Assembly: GCF_900230285.1 (NCBI RefSeq)
Contig: NZ_OCNK01000005.1
Location: forward strand, 269,538 to 333,537
Direction of reading: 5' to 3'
Length of the DNA stretch: 64,000 bases
Origin: Blastococcus haudaquaticus
GTDB taxonomy: Bacteria > Actinomycetota > Actinomycetes > Mycobacteriales > Geodermatophilaceae
Shown here: positions 10,248 through 18,831 of the stretch, piece after piece
Layout: every line of letters begins with the position of its first letter
Position numbering within the stretch: the first letter of the stretch is position 1
The notes under the pieces: model-generated
Seen by the model: the letters and a program-made list of their open reading frames with translations, nothing else
Databases searched by the model: none
What the model was told of the DNA's origin: nothing
Position numbers and translations under genes: made by a program

Positions 10248-11462
10248 GTGCTGGCCGTCCTCGCCCCCGGACAGGGTGCGCAGAAACCCGGAATGCTCAC
10301 CGACTGGCTCGACCTCCCCGGCGCCGAGGCGTTCTTCCGCTGGGCCGGCGCCATCGCCGACGCGGACCTGCTGACCCTCGGCACCACCGGCGACGCCGAG
10401 GCCATCAAGGACACCGCGGTCACCCAGCCGCTCGTGGTCGCCATGAGCCTCTTCGTCGCCCGGGAGCTCGGCGGGCTGCCCGGCCCGGTGTCGCACACCC
10501 CGCACGCCGGGCGCGACGTCGTCATCACCGGGCACAGCGTCGGCGAGCTGACGGCCGCGGCCCTGGCCGGGGTCCTCTCCATCGAGGCGGCGATCGCGCT
10601 GACCGCCGTCCGCGGCCGGGCGATGGCCGCCGCGTGCGCGCGGACGCCCACCGGGATGTCCGCCGTCCTGGGTGGCGACCCCGACGAGGTCCTCGCCGCG
10701 ATCGCGCAGCACGGGCTCACCCCGGCCAACATGAACGGGGCGGGGCAGATCGTGGCCGCCGGCTCGCTCGACGGGCTGGCGGCGCTGAAGGCCGATCCGC
10801 CCGCCAAGGCGCGGATCATGCCGCTGTCGGTCGCCGGCGCCTTCCACACCGAGTACATGGCCCCGGCCCGCGCCGAGCTCGAGGGTCTCGTCGACGGGCT
10901 CCGCCCCGCCGAGCCCAGCCGCCTGCTGCTGTCCAACGCCGACGGCCACGCCGTGAGCACCGGCGCCGAGGTGCTGTCCCGGCTGGTCACCCAGGTGACG
11001 AGCCCCGTGCGTTTCGACGCGTGCCTGGCCACCATGCGCGAGCTGGGCGTCACCGCGGTCATCGAGCTCCCGCCCGCGGGCGCCCTCGCCGGCCTGGCCA
11101 AGCGCGAGTGGAAGGGCTCCACCGAGAAGCATGGCATCGAGATCGTGGCGCTCTCCGGGCCCGACGACCTCGACCGCGCCCGCGAGCTCATCGGTGCCGA
11201 GCGCGGCCGCCCCGAGGCCGAGCACCTGCCCGACTGGCGGGTCGTCGTCTCCCCCGTGCGCGGAACCGTCTCCCCGGCCGAGGTCGCCGAGGGCAGCCGG
11301 CTGCCGGCCGGGACCCCGCTGGGGCTCGTCCGCAGTCGCCGCGAGGAGGTCCATGTCTCCGCCGGCTACGACGGGGTACTGGCGGAGTGGCTCGTGCACG
11401 AGGGAGACCTCGTGGACGCCGGTGACCCGATCGCCCGTCTCTACCCGGAGGTCGACGCATGA
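10248..11462 (+). CDS. fabD: Malonyl-CoA:ACP transacylase with C-terminal biotinyl/lipoyl-like domain
   Basis: A 404-residue FabD, about 90-100 residues longer than usual. The acyltransferase domain (1-300) has the nucleophile elbow GHSVG (S97), R124 in VRGRAM and the catalytic histidine in AGAFHTEYM (H200), so it should load malonyl onto ACP. Residues about 329-404 form a second domain that aligns without gaps over about 40 residues with the biotinyl domain of BCCP: VVVSPVRGTV, then LGLVRSRREEVHV, DGVLAEWLVHEGDLVDAGDP. The modified lysine position is arginine (R365), so it should not be biotinylated or lipoylated. GTG 10248 is chosen because family similarity starts there (VLAVLAPGQGAQ). The stop overlaps fabH (ATGA). 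Confidence 0.95.
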   Translation: MLAVLAPGQGAQKPGMLTDWLDLPGAEAFFRWAGAIADADLLTLGTTGDAEAIKDTAVTQPLVVAMSLFVARELGGLPGPVSHTPHAGRDVVITGHSVGELTAAALAGVLSIEAAIALTAVRGRAMAAACARTPTGMSAVLGGDPDEVLAAIAQHGLTPANMNGAGQIVAAGSLDGLAALKADPPAKARIMPLSVAGAFHTEYMAPARAELEGLVDGLRPAEPSRLLLSNADGHAVSTGAEVLSRLVTQVTSPVRFDACLATMRELGVTAVIELPPAGALAGLAKREWKGSTEKHGIEIVALSGPDDLDRARELIGAERGRPEAEHLPDWRVVVSPVRGTVSPAEVAEGSRLPAGTPLGLVRSRREEVHVSAGYDGVLAEWLVHEGDLVDAGDPIARLYPEVDA

Positions 11463-12424
11463 CCATCCAGCTGACCACCGGCGCCCCGGGCGCCCGCATC
11501 CTCGGCTTCGGGAGCTACCGCCCGCGGCGGCGGGTGACCAACGACGAGTTGGCCCAGCGGATGGACACCAACGACGAGTGGGTCCAGTCGCGGGTCGGCA
11601 TCGCCGAGCGCCGGTGGGCCGAGCCCGACGAGACGCTCGTCGAGATGTCGGTGGCGGCGGGCGGCAAGGCCCTGGCGGCCAGCGGCCTGGACGCCGGCGA
11701 GATCGATCTCGTCCTGCTCGCGACCACGAGCCCGCCGAAGGCCATCCCTGGGCTCGCCCCCCGGATCGCCCACCAGATCGGCGTGCCCCGCCCAGGTGCG
11801 TTCGACGTCAATGCCGGGTGCGCCGGGTGGTGCTACGCGCTCAGCGCGGCAGCCGACGCCATCCGCTCGGGATCAGCACGCAACGTCCTGGTCATCGGCG
11901 GCGAGCGGCTCACCGACTACACCAACCTCGACGACCGGGCGACCGCGGTGATCTTCGCCGACGGCGCCGGGGCTGCCGTCGTGGGACCCGCCGACGAGCC
12001 GGCGATCGGACCGGTCGTGTGGGGCAGCGACGGTGACCTCCACGATGCGATCGCCATCCCGGAGAACGAGACGGGCATGAGCATGGCGGGCCAGGCGGTC
12101 TACCGCTGGGCGACGACCAAGCTCACCGAGACCCTCGTCGAGGCCATGCGCCGGGCCGGAGTCGGTCCTGACGACATCGACGTGTTCGCGCCGCACCAGG
12201 CCAACCTCCGCATCATCGAGCTCATGGCCAAGCGGCTGAAGCTGCCCGAGCGGACCGTCATCGCCCGGGACATCGTGCGCTCGGGCAACACGTCGTCGGC
12301 GTCCGTACCGCTGGCGCTGGCGGCGCTGCTCGAGAGCGGCGAGGCGAAGAGCGGTGACGTCGCCCTCCTGCTCGGCTATGGCGCCGGGCTCACGTTCGCA
12401 GGGCAGGTCGTCGTCCTGCCCTGA
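11459..12424 (+). CDS. fabH: Beta-ketoacyl-ACP synthase III
   Basis: A 321-residue condensing enzyme that starts fatty acid chains by joining an acyl-CoA primer to malonyl-ACP. The catalytic triad is visible: C121 in NAGCAGWCYAL, H246 in PHQANLR and N277 in SGNTSSAS. Length is normal for FabH. The ATG overlaps the fabD stop by four bases, so the two are translationally coupled. In actinobacteria FabH often accepts branched primers, which would fit iso/anteiso fatty acids, but primer preference cannot be read from the sequence. Confidence 0.96.
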   Translation: MTIQLTTGAPGARILGFGSYRPRRRVTNDELAQRMDTNDEWVQSRVGIAERRWAEPDETLVEMSVAAGGKALAASGLDAGEIDLVLLATTSPPKAIPGLAPRIAHQIGVPRPGAFDVNAGCAGWCYALSAAADAIRSGSARNVLVIGGERLTDYTNLDDRATAVIFADGAGAAVVGPADEPAIGPVVWGSDGDLHDAIAIPENETGMSMAGQAVYRWATTKLTETLVEAMRRAGVGPDDIDVFAPHQANLRIIELMAKRLKLPERTVIARDIVRSGNTSSASVPLALAALLESGEAKSGDVALLLGYGAGLTFAGQVVVLP

Positions 12425-12436
12425 CCCCACCGACTG

Positions 12437-12480
12437 CCGGGACATGCGTCCCGGACGACGACGACGGGCCGTTCGGCCCG
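12437..12480 (+). terminator. Tandem hairpins between fabH and acpP
   Basis: Two perfect hairpins lie in tandem: CCGGGAC/GTCCCGG with loop ATGC (12437-12454) and CGGGCC/GGCCCG with loop GTTC (12465-12480). Neither has a U-tract. They sit 30 bases before the acpP start and could slow transcription, set an RNA end or protect the acpP message; the effect is inferred. Confidence 0.5.
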
Positions 12481-12509
12481 GTGTCACCATCCGAGAGAGA
12501 GGACCTCGC

Positions 12510-12755
12510 GTGCCCAGCACCGCAGACATCCAGGCCGGTCTTGCAGAGATCCTGGAGGAGGTCGCCGGTGTGACCCCCGCCGACGCCACCCCCGAGAAGT
12601 CGTTCACCGACGACCTCGACGTCGACTCGCTGTCGATGGTGGAGATCGCCACCGCCGTCGAGGACAAGTTCGGCGTGGCCATCCCCGACGACGAGCTCGG
12701 CAACATCAAGACCGTCGGCGACGCGATCAGCTACATCGAGAAGAACCAGGGCTGA
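12510..12755 (+). CDS. acpP: Acyl carrier protein
   Basis: An 81-residue acidic carrier protein of type II fatty acid synthesis. The phosphopantetheine attachment serine is S40 in the DDLDVDSLSMVEI motif. Start GTG 12510 is preceded by a purine-rich GAGAGAGAGGA stretch. It lies between fabH and fabF with structured spacers on both sides, unlike the overlapping fabD-fabH junction, which fits a need for more ACP than enzyme. Confidence 0.97.
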   Translation: MPSTADIQAGLAEILEEVAGVTPADATPEKSFTDDLDVDSLSMVEIATAVEDKFGVAIPDDELGNIKTVGDAISYIEKNQG

Positions 12756-12760
12756 CGCCC

Positions 12761-12793
12761 CGGGCCCTGCCGCCTCCCCGGCGGCGGGGCCCG
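12761..12793 (+). terminator. Strong hairpin between acpP and fabF
   Basis: A 14-bp stem (CGGGCCCTGCCGCC with its partner, one G-U pair) closes a 5-base loop five bases after the acpP stop. There is no U-tract. It may act as a partial terminator or as a 3' stabiliser that raises acpP RNA relative to fabF. Confidence 0.55.
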
Positions 12794-12844
12794 CCCCGCT
12801 GCCAACCCCGGCCGCCACGGCCGAACTCCTGAGGAGAAACCGCC

Positions 12845-14086
12845 ATGAGCACGCCCGTCGCCGACGTCGTCGTCACCGGACTGGGTGCCACCACGCCGTT
12901 GGGGGGCGACGTCGCCAGCACCTGGGACGCGCTGCTCGCCGGCCGGTCGGGGGTCAGCCGGATCACCGACGACTGGATCAAGGAGTACCCCGCCCAGCTG
13001 GTGGCCCGGCTGGCGACCGACCCCGCGGAGCAGATCGACCGGGTGCGGGCGCGGCGACTGGACCGCAGCCAGCAGGTGGCCGTGATCGCCGCCGAGGAGG
13101 CCTGGCGCGACTCCGGGGCCGCCGACGCCGGCGTTCCCGCCGAGCGGGTCGCCGTCGTCATCGGCACGGGCATCGGTGGCGCGCTCACCCTGCTGGGCCA
13201 GGACGACGTCCTGGAGGAGAAGGGCCCCAAGCGGGTCTCCCCCTTCACCATCCCCATGCTCATGCCCAACGGGCCGGCGGCAGCAGTCGGCCTGGCCATC
13301 GGCGCCAAGGGCGGCGTGCACGCCCCGGTCAGCGCCTGCGCCTCGGGCGCCGAGGCGATCCGGTGGGGCCTGGACCTGCTGCGCTTCGACCGCGCGGACG
13401 TCGTCCTCGTCGGAGGCACCGAGGCCTGCGTGCACCCGCTGCCCATGGCCGGCTTCGCCGCCATGCGCGCCATGTCCACCCGCAACGACGAGCCCGAGCG
13501 AGCCTCCCGCCCGTTCGACAAGGCCCGCGACGGCTTCGTGCTCGGTGAGGGCGCGGCCTGCATCGTGCTCGAGCGCGCCGACGCGGCGAAGGCCCGGGGT
13601 GCCCGCATCCACGCGCGGCTCGCCGGTGCAGGGGCGACCGCCGACGGCTACGACCTGGTGGCACCGCACCCCGAGGGCGAGGGCGCCGGCCGCGCGATCA
13701 CGGCGGCCATCCGCGACGCCGGGCTCACCACGGCCGACATCGGGCACGTGAACGCCCACGCCACGTCGACGCCGGTCGGCGACACCGCCGAAGCGGCCGC
13801 GATCCAGTCGTCGCTCGGCGACCACGTCCTGGTGAGCGCCACCAAGAGCCAGACCGGTCACCTGCTCGGCGCCGCCGGCGCCCTGGAGTCGATCTTCACC
13901 ATCCTCGCGCTGCGGGAGCAGATCGTCCCCGCCACCGCCAACCTCGAGAACCCGGACGACGACGCGGCCGTCCAGGCACTCGACATCGTGCGCCACGAGC
14001 CCCGGCGCACCACCCTCACGGCCGCCGTCAACGACTCGTTCGGCTTCGGCGGCCACAACATCGCCCTGGTCTTCACCACCGCCTGA
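12845..14086 (+). CDS. fabF: Beta-ketoacyl-ACP synthase II
   Basis: A 413-residue KAS I/II-type condensing enzyme that elongates acyl-ACP with malonyl-ACP. The Cys-His-His triad is C165 in VSACASGAE, H305 in NAHATSTPVGD and H339 in KSQTGHLLGAAG. Length is standard. A GAGGAG ribosome site precedes the ATG. In mycobacteria the equivalent position is held by kasA/kasB for mycolate precursors; only one synthase is present here. Confidence 0.96.
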   Translation: MSTPVADVVVTGLGATTPLGGDVASTWDALLAGRSGVSRITDDWIKEYPAQLVARLATDPAEQIDRVRARRLDRSQQVAVIAAEEAWRDSGAADAGVPAERVAVVIGTGIGGALTLLGQDDVLEEKGPKRVSPFTIPMLMPNGPAAAVGLAIGAKGGVHAPVSACASGAEAIRWGLDLLRFDRADVVLVGGTEACVHPLPMAGFAAMRAMSTRNDEPERASRPFDKARDGFVLGEGAACIVLERADAAKARGARIHARLAGAGATADGYDLVAPHPEGEGAGRAITAAIRDAGLTTADIGHVNAHATSTPVGDTAEAAAIQSSLGDHVLVSATKSQTGHLLGAAGALESIFTILALREQIVPATANLENPDDDAAVQALDIVRHEPRRTTLTAAVNDSFGFGGHNIALVFTTA

Positions 14087-14087
14087 T

Positions 14088-14146
14088 GAAGGACCACGCT
14101 GCCCCCCGCCACTCGCGAGCTCGCGGCGGGCCCCTGCAGCGGGGCC
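14088..14146 (+). repeat. Post-stop hairpin repeat, copy B
   Basis: It starts directly after the fabF stop. It has the order GAAGGACC, a stem arm CGCTGC, a C-run, a palindromic GCGAGCTCGC core flanked by CCGCC/GGCGG, and the closing arm GCAGCG followed by GGGGCC. Copy C after accD matches at most positions, and where its stem differs by an inserted base the partner arm differs too. Confidence 0.8.
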
Positions 14147-14165
14147 ACGAGACCCGGAGGTACCC

Positions 14166-15578
14166 GTGACAACGGTCCAAGCCGCCCCCGTCCTACCGAC
14201 CCCCGACCCGCGCGATCCCGAGGACCGCCTCCAGCGGTTCTTCGACGCGGGATCCATGCAGCAGCTCGCCGCGCGGGACGCCTCCGGCGTCCTGGCAGCC
14301 CGCGGCACGGTCGACGGCAGCCCGGTGGTGGCCTTCTGCACGGACGCGACCGTGATGGGTGGCGCCATGGGGGTCGACGGCTGCCGGCACATCGTCGACG
14401 CCATCGACACCGCGCTGCGCGAGCGGGTCCCGTCGGTGGGGATCTGGCACTCCGGCGGCGCCCGGCTGGCCGAGGGCGTCACGGCCCTGCACGCCGTCGG
14501 CGAGGTGTTCGCGGCGATGGTCCGGGCGTCGGGCCGGATCCCGCAGATCTCGATCGTCCTGGGGGCGGCCGCCGGTGGCGCCGCCTACGGCCCGGCGCTG
14601 ACCGACCTGGTGATCATGGGCCCGGCCGGCCGCGTGTTCGTCACCGGTCCCGACGTCGTCCGCTCCGTGACCGGCGAGGTCGTCGACCAGGAGCAGCTGG
14701 GGGGCCCCGACACCCACGGCCGGCGCAGCGGCGTGGTCCACGTCGTCACCGACTCCGAGCCGGCGGCCCTGGAGACGGGCCGCATGGCGGTGGACCTGCT
14801 CGCCGCGCAGGGGGCGTTCGCCCCCGCGGAGAACGAGGAGGACGTCGACCTCAGCGCACTGCTGCCCGAGCAGAAGCAGCGCGCCTACGACGTGAAGCCG
14901 CTGATCGCGAACCTGCTCGACGGCTCGGGGCTGGAGATGCACCCGCGCTTCGCCCCGAACGTGGTGACCACCCTCGGACGGCTGGCCGGCCGGACGGTGG
15001 GCGTCGTGGCCAACAACCCGATCCGCCTCGGCGGCTGCCTGGACTCCGCCTCGGCGGAGAAGGCCGCCCGCTTCGTGCGGATGTGCGACGCGTTCGGGGT
15101 GCCGCTGGTCGTGCTGGTCGACGTGCCGGGCTACCTGCCCGGAGTGGGCCAGGAGTGGGACGGCGTCGTGCGGCGCGGGGCCAAGCTGCTGCACGCCTTC
15201 GCCGAGGCCGTGGTGCCGCGGGTGACGCTGGTGACCCGGAAGTCCTTCGGCGGCGCGTACATCGCGATGAACGCCCGGTCGCTGGGAGCCACCGCGGTGT
15301 TCGCCTGGCCGGGCGCCGAGGTCGCCGTCATGGGCGCCAAGGCCGCCGTCGGCATCCTGCACCGCAAGAAGCTGGCCGCCGTCCCGCCCGGCGAGCGGGA
15401 GACGCTGCACGCACAGCTGGCCGAGGAGCACGAGCGGATCGCCGGCGGTGTGAACCGGGCGCTGCAGATCGGCGTCGTCGACGAGGTGGTGGAGCCGAGC
15501 CAGACCAAGCGGCGACTCGTCGCCGCGCTGGCGGCGGCGCCCCCCGGGCGAGGGGCGCACGGCAACATCCCGCTCTGA
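14166..15578 (+). CDS. accD6: Acyl-CoA carboxylase carboxyltransferase beta subunit
   Basis: A 470-residue biotin-dependent carboxyltransferase carrying both the N- and C-terminal crotonase-fold halves, as in actinobacterial AccD/PccB proteins. Oxyanion-hole glycine motifs are seen in HSGGARLAEG, GAAAGGAAYGPA, and in the C-terminal half RKSFGGAYIAMN. Lying last in fabD-fabH-acpP-fabF, it corresponds in position to mycobacterial accD6, which makes malonyl-CoA. Its biotin carboxylase/BCCP partner is not in the window. The GTG start is preceded by GGAGG five bases upstream. The symbol is given by synteny and should be read as accD6-like. Confidence 0.9.
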   Translation: MTTVQAAPVLPTPDPRDPEDRLQRFFDAGSMQQLAARDASGVLAARGTVDGSPVVAFCTDATVMGGAMGVDGCRHIVDAIDTALRERVPSVGIWHSGGARLAEGVTALHAVGEVFAAMVRASGRIPQISIVLGAAAGGAAYGPALTDLVIMGPAGRVFVTGPDVVRSVTGEVVDQEQLGGPDTHGRRSGVVHVVTDSEPAALETGRMAVDLLAAQGAFAPAENEEDVDLSALLPEQKQRAYDVKPLIANLLDGSGLEMHPRFAPNVVTTLGRLAGRTVGVVANNPIRLGGCLDSASAEKAARFVRMCDAFGVPLVVLVDVPGYLPGVGQEWDGVVRRGAKLLHAFAEAVVPRVTLVTRKSFGGAYIAMNARSLGATAVFAWPGAEVAVMGAKAAVGILHRKKLAAVPPGERETLHAQLAEEHERIAGGVNRALQIGVVDEVVEPSQTKRRLVAALAAAPPGRGAHGNIPL

Positions 15579-15636
15579 AGAAGGACCCCGTGCCCCCCAC
15601 CGCTCGCACGCTCGCGGCGGGACCCTGCACGGGGCC
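15579..15636 (+). repeat. Post-stop hairpin repeat, copy C
   Basis: It starts directly after the accD stop. The outer stem CCCCGTGC pairs with GCACGGGG; the interior has a C-run and two GCTCGC units followed by GGCGGGACCC. It is clearly homologous to copy B, and the stem difference between them is compensated on the other arm. Confidence 0.8.
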
Positions 15637-15761
15637 GCTCCAGTACGTCACGACAGAGAAGGCCGCCCGGACGCCGCTTCCCCGACGGCGTCCGGACGAC
15701 CTGGCGTCCAGGCTACGACGACTTCCCGGCTTCGACCGAGGTGTCGTAGCGGACTCGTTAC

Positions 15762-16262
15762 CTAGACGACCTGGTGCAGCCAGGTGACCGGGCTGCCGTC
15801 GCCGGCGTGCCGGTAGACCTCCAGGTCGGAGTCCCAGGCGGCGCCCAGGAGCTCGTCGACGCCGTGGCGGAAGGCCTCGGCGGACGACGCGGTGGCGGCC
15901 AGCTGCCGCAGCTGCTGCTCGCTGATCATGATGTCGCCGTTGGCGCTCGTGGGCGCACGGAAGACGCCGTGACCGGGCACGTAGGACATGCGCTCGCCGT
16001 CGTTGCCGTGGCTCGCTTCCTCGGTGACCTCGAAGCGCAGCATCGGCCACGCCCGCAGGGCAGCGACCAGCCGGGCACCGGTACCGGGCGAACCGGTCCA
16101 GGCGACCTCAGCACGGTAGGAACCGTGCGCCGCGGGCTGCTCAGCCCACGACAGGGAGACCGGCGCGCCGACGACGCGTTCCAGCGCCCACTCGACATGC
16201 TGGCAGAGCGCCTTCGGGCACGCGTGCACGAAGACGACACCCTGGGTAGACCGTCGCTGCAC
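15762..16262 (-). CDS. DUF3145 family protein
   Basis: A 166-residue cytosolic protein of unknown function that belongs to the actinobacterial DUF3145 family, which is typically encoded close to the fab cluster, as here. The start region TQGVVFVHACPKALCQHVEWALERVVG and the tail DSDLEVYRHAGDGSPVTWLHQVV are characteristic. GTG 16262 is chosen because GGAGGT lies seven bases upstream and the conserved region follows at once; a longer frame exists but has no ribosome site. It is convergent with accD. No catalytic motif is recognisable. Confidence 0.88.
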   Translation of the reverse strand: MQRRSTQGVVFVHACPKALCQHVEWALERVVGAPVSLSWAEQPAAHGSYRAEVAWTGSPGTGARLVAALRAWPMLRFEVTEEASHGNDGERMSYVPGHGVFRAPTSANGDIMISEQQLRQLAATASSAEAFRHGVDELLGAAWDSDLEVYRHAGDGSPVTWLHQVV

Positions 16263-16639
16263 GAGGCACCTCCATCGACTCGATTGGTCTCGTCTTCCCC
16301 TACGGACCATTCGATTCGGTGACGCGCTGTATTCGGCAATGACGGAGCAGGGCTCCTGGGAACAGTTTGCACGATGGAGGGGTGATCGCGCCAGCCCGGT
16401 TGGTACGGATGGTGCGAATGTGACGGAAGGTCACCGCTGTTCCGACTTATCCCTGGTCAGGTGCCATTACCACGCGTCCCGCGACACGTCCACCCCACCT
16501 GGCGCGTTGTCCGAGGACCCGCCCGGGGTCCTGCACCAGTGCCTGCACGGCACTGTCCGGCCGTGTGAGCAAGACCGCGCGACTGATCACGCAGGGTAGC
16601 CGCGACCCGCCGGCCGAGGGACGTCGACGCGCCAGGCCC
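16263..16639. other. Intergenic stretch without a recognisable gene
   Basis: This gap lies between the start of DUF3145 and the end of the diguanylate cyclase gene, both on the minus strand. Open frames here have no family resemblance. It should contain the DUF3145 promoter, but no convincing hexamer pair is seen. Confidence 0.5.
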
Positions 16640-17779
16640 TCAGGAGGCGAGGCTGGTCACCCGGTCGCCCCCGGCGCCCTTCGACCGGTACATGGCGGCG
16701 TCCGCGCGGTGCATGAGGTCCTCGACGTCGTCCCCGGGCTCCACCTCGGCGACGCCGACGCTGGCCGTGACCCCGGCCGCGCCGCCCGCCTGGGCGACGG
16801 CCGCGCGGAGGCGCTCGGCGAGCACCTCACCGGACGTGCCCGTGGAGGCATCGGCCAGGACGGCGAACTCGTCGCCGCCCAGCCGGGCGACGGTGTCGGT
16901 CTCCCGGACCGCCGCGCCGAGCGCGATGCCGACGGCCTTGAGCATGGCGTCGCCGGCCGCGTGCCCGCCGGCGTCGTTGACGGCCTTGAAGCCGTCCAGG
17001 TCGACGAGGCAGACGACGCTCTGGTGCCCCCAGGCGGCGTCGGTCACCGCTCTCGTGACCCGGTCCATGAAGGCGCGCCGGTTGGGGATCCCGGTGAGCG
17101 GGTCGGTGGCGGCCAGCGTCTCCTGCGTGCGGACCAGCAGGACCTGCCGGTCGTAGGCGGCCCACGAGTTGGCCGAGGCCAGCGCGCAGATCATCGTGAT
17201 CGAGCCGAGCAGGGTGAGGAAGAACAGCCCCGAGGTGCTCACGCCGGGCAGTTCGACGAACACGAAGTAGCTCGCGATCATGACCGAGCCCATGGCCACC
17301 ACGCCGTACGGCGAGTAGGCGACCGCCATGTAGGTCAGGGTCACGAACAGCAGCCCGTCGAGCGGGCTGGCGGAACCGCCGTCCAGCCGGGTCCCGATGA
17401 TGACCACCACGGTGGTGGCGATGCTCCACAGGTAGAACAGGGTCGGCCCGCGCGAGTCACGCATCATCGCCCGCAGCGGCAGCAGCAGGAGCCCGGGGAC
17501 GGCGAGGATCACCGCGCCGGCGAGCGCCAGGATCACCGGGTGCTGGCGCCCGGGGGTGTCGGTGAGGAACACGTAGCCGACCGTCGACCAGGCGGCGATC
17601 TCGGTCAGCCACACCCCGTTGCGCACGTGGCGCACCCAGTAGGCGGCCCGGTCGTCGTCCTCGGCCAGCGGGCGGTAGAGGCCGGCGCGCAGCGCGGCAG
17701 CCATGGCGCCCATTCGGCCCGGCCGGGGAACGGCAGGCGCGTTGGCGGCCCGGCGGTCCCCAGGCAGTCGATCGGTCAC
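16640..17779 (-). CDS. Membrane diguanylate cyclase (GGDEF domain)
   Basis: A 379-residue protein with about six transmembrane segments (residues 60-205, MASE-like) followed by a GGDEF domain starting at DPLTGIPNRRAF (226-237). The active-site motif is an exact GGDEF (301-305), and an inhibitory RxxD site (RETD, 292-295) lies five residues before it, so it should make cyclic di-GMP from GTP with product inhibition. There is no EAL domain. The start is GTG at 17779. The membrane part probably senses an unidentified signal. No c-di-GMP effector is adjacent. Confidence 0.93.
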   Translation of the reverse strand: MTDRLPGDRRAANAPAVPRPGRMGAMAAALRAGLYRPLAEDDDRAAYWVRHVRNGVWLTEIAAWSTVGYVFLTDTPGRQHPVILALAGAVILAVPGLLLLPLRAMMRDSRGPTLFYLWSIATTVVVIIGTRLDGGSASPLDGLLFVTLTYMAVAYSPYGVVAMGSVMIASYFVFVELPGVSTSGLFFLTLLGSITMICALASANSWAAYDRQVLLVRTQETLAATDPLTGIPNRRAFMDRVTRAVTDAAWGHQSVVCLVDLDGFKAVNDAGGHAAGDAMLKAVGIALGAAVRETDTVARLGGDEFAVLADASTGTSGEVLAERLRAAVAQAGGAAGVTASVGVAEVEPGDDVEDLMHRADAAMYRSKGAGGDRVTSLAS

Positions 17780-17925
17780 GGTCCAGCGATCGACCGTCCC
17801 GTGCCTGTCCTTGACACCCGACTCACCCCTCGGAGGGAGGCAGCGTTTCCCGTGGAGTGGCGCGTGCCACGTCCGTGCCGGTCGACGGGACGCCTGACCG
17901 CACGCCGTCGGGGTAGGTCGGCGGT

Positions 17926-18819
17926 GTGGGACGACACCAGGGCATGGCCGACGCCGGGCGGGACGCGGTCGCGGGCAGGGTGCTGAGCGCCTGGGACGCG
18001 TTCATCGAGCGCGCGGAGTCGGTCGACCTCGGCCGGCCCTCCCGGCTCAGTGGCTGGCGCGCGCAGGAGATCTGCGTGCACCTCGGCTGCTGGGACGACC
18101 ACACCCCCATGGCCGACCTCGTCGCCTCGGCCCGCGCGGGCGGCACGGGCGCCGTCCCGGACGTCGACGCGACGAACGCCCGGGTCATCGCCGCACACCG
18201 CGATGCCTCCCGCGACGAGGTGCTGGCCGGCCTGCACCGCAACCGCGAGGCCACGGCCCGGTACCTCGCGGACGAGCCGCAGGAGCTGGACACCGCGCCG
18301 ACGGTCTCCGTGGTCGGCCGCATCCCGCTGCTGAGCGTCGTCCTCGGCCAGGCCTACGAGCTCGCCGTCCACGGCCTCGACCTGGTCTCCTGCGGGGCCG
18401 CTCCCCCGCCACCAGAGGTCCTGCAGTCCGGGCTGGCCGCGCTGACCGACGTCACCGGCGGGCTCGCGGCGTCGATGTCCATCGACGGCGAGGTCACCCT
18501 CGCCACACCCGACGGCGGTTGGACCTTCGTGTCCGCAAGCGGTGGGTGGACGGTGCAGCAGGTGGCGGCGGGGCGGATCGACGGCCCCGCCGTGGAGGGG
18601 CCGGCGGACCTGCTCCTGGAGGCGGCCTCCGGCCGGATCAACCCGGTGCCGGCGGTGGCCCGGCGGAAGCTCAAGGTGCACGACGTCGGCGGTCTGCTCC
18701 AGCTGGCCCCGATCGTGCAGGCCGTGCCCGGCATCCCGGGCGGGCCCATCCTGCAGCTCGCGGCGCGCACCGTCGGCGGCGCGGGCGGCATGCTCGGCCG
18801 GCTCTTCCGGAAGGGCTAG
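17926..18819 (+). CDS. Maleylpyruvate isomerase/DinB-like mycothiol-dependent enzyme family
   Basis: A 297-residue protein whose N-terminal half resembles the MDMPI/DinB four-helix domain: LSGWRAQEICVHLGCWDDH contains a histidine in the usual metal-binding position and QAYELAVHGLDLV supplies the later one. The C-terminal half (from about residue 165) looks like an SCP2-type or MDMPI C-terminal domain. Family members use mycothiol in isomerase, transferase or detoxification reactions, but most remain uncharacterised. GTG 17926 is used; an ATG at 17944 is an alternative. It is divergent from the diguanylate cyclase with 146 bp between. Confidence 0.7.
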   Translation: MGRHQGMADAGRDAVAGRVLSAWDAFIERAESVDLGRPSRLSGWRAQEICVHLGCWDDHTPMADLVASARAGGTGAVPDVDATNARVIAAHRDASRDEVLAGLHRNREATARYLADEPQELDTAPTVSVVGRIPLLSVVLGQAYELAVHGLDLVSCGAAPPPPEVLQSGLAALTDVTGGLAASMSIDGEVTLATPDGGWTFVSASGGWTVQQVAAGRIDGPAVEGPADLLLEAASGRINPVPAVARRKLKVHDVGGLLQLAPIVQAVPGIPGGPILQLAARTVGGAGGMLGRLFRKG

Positions 18820-18831
18820 ATGTCCTGACAG

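Noticed and set aside
16339..16599. An 86-codon plus-strand frame in the gap before the diguanylate cyclase gene
   Set aside because: It has no ribosome site, no family resemblance and a composition expected by chance in high-GC DNA.
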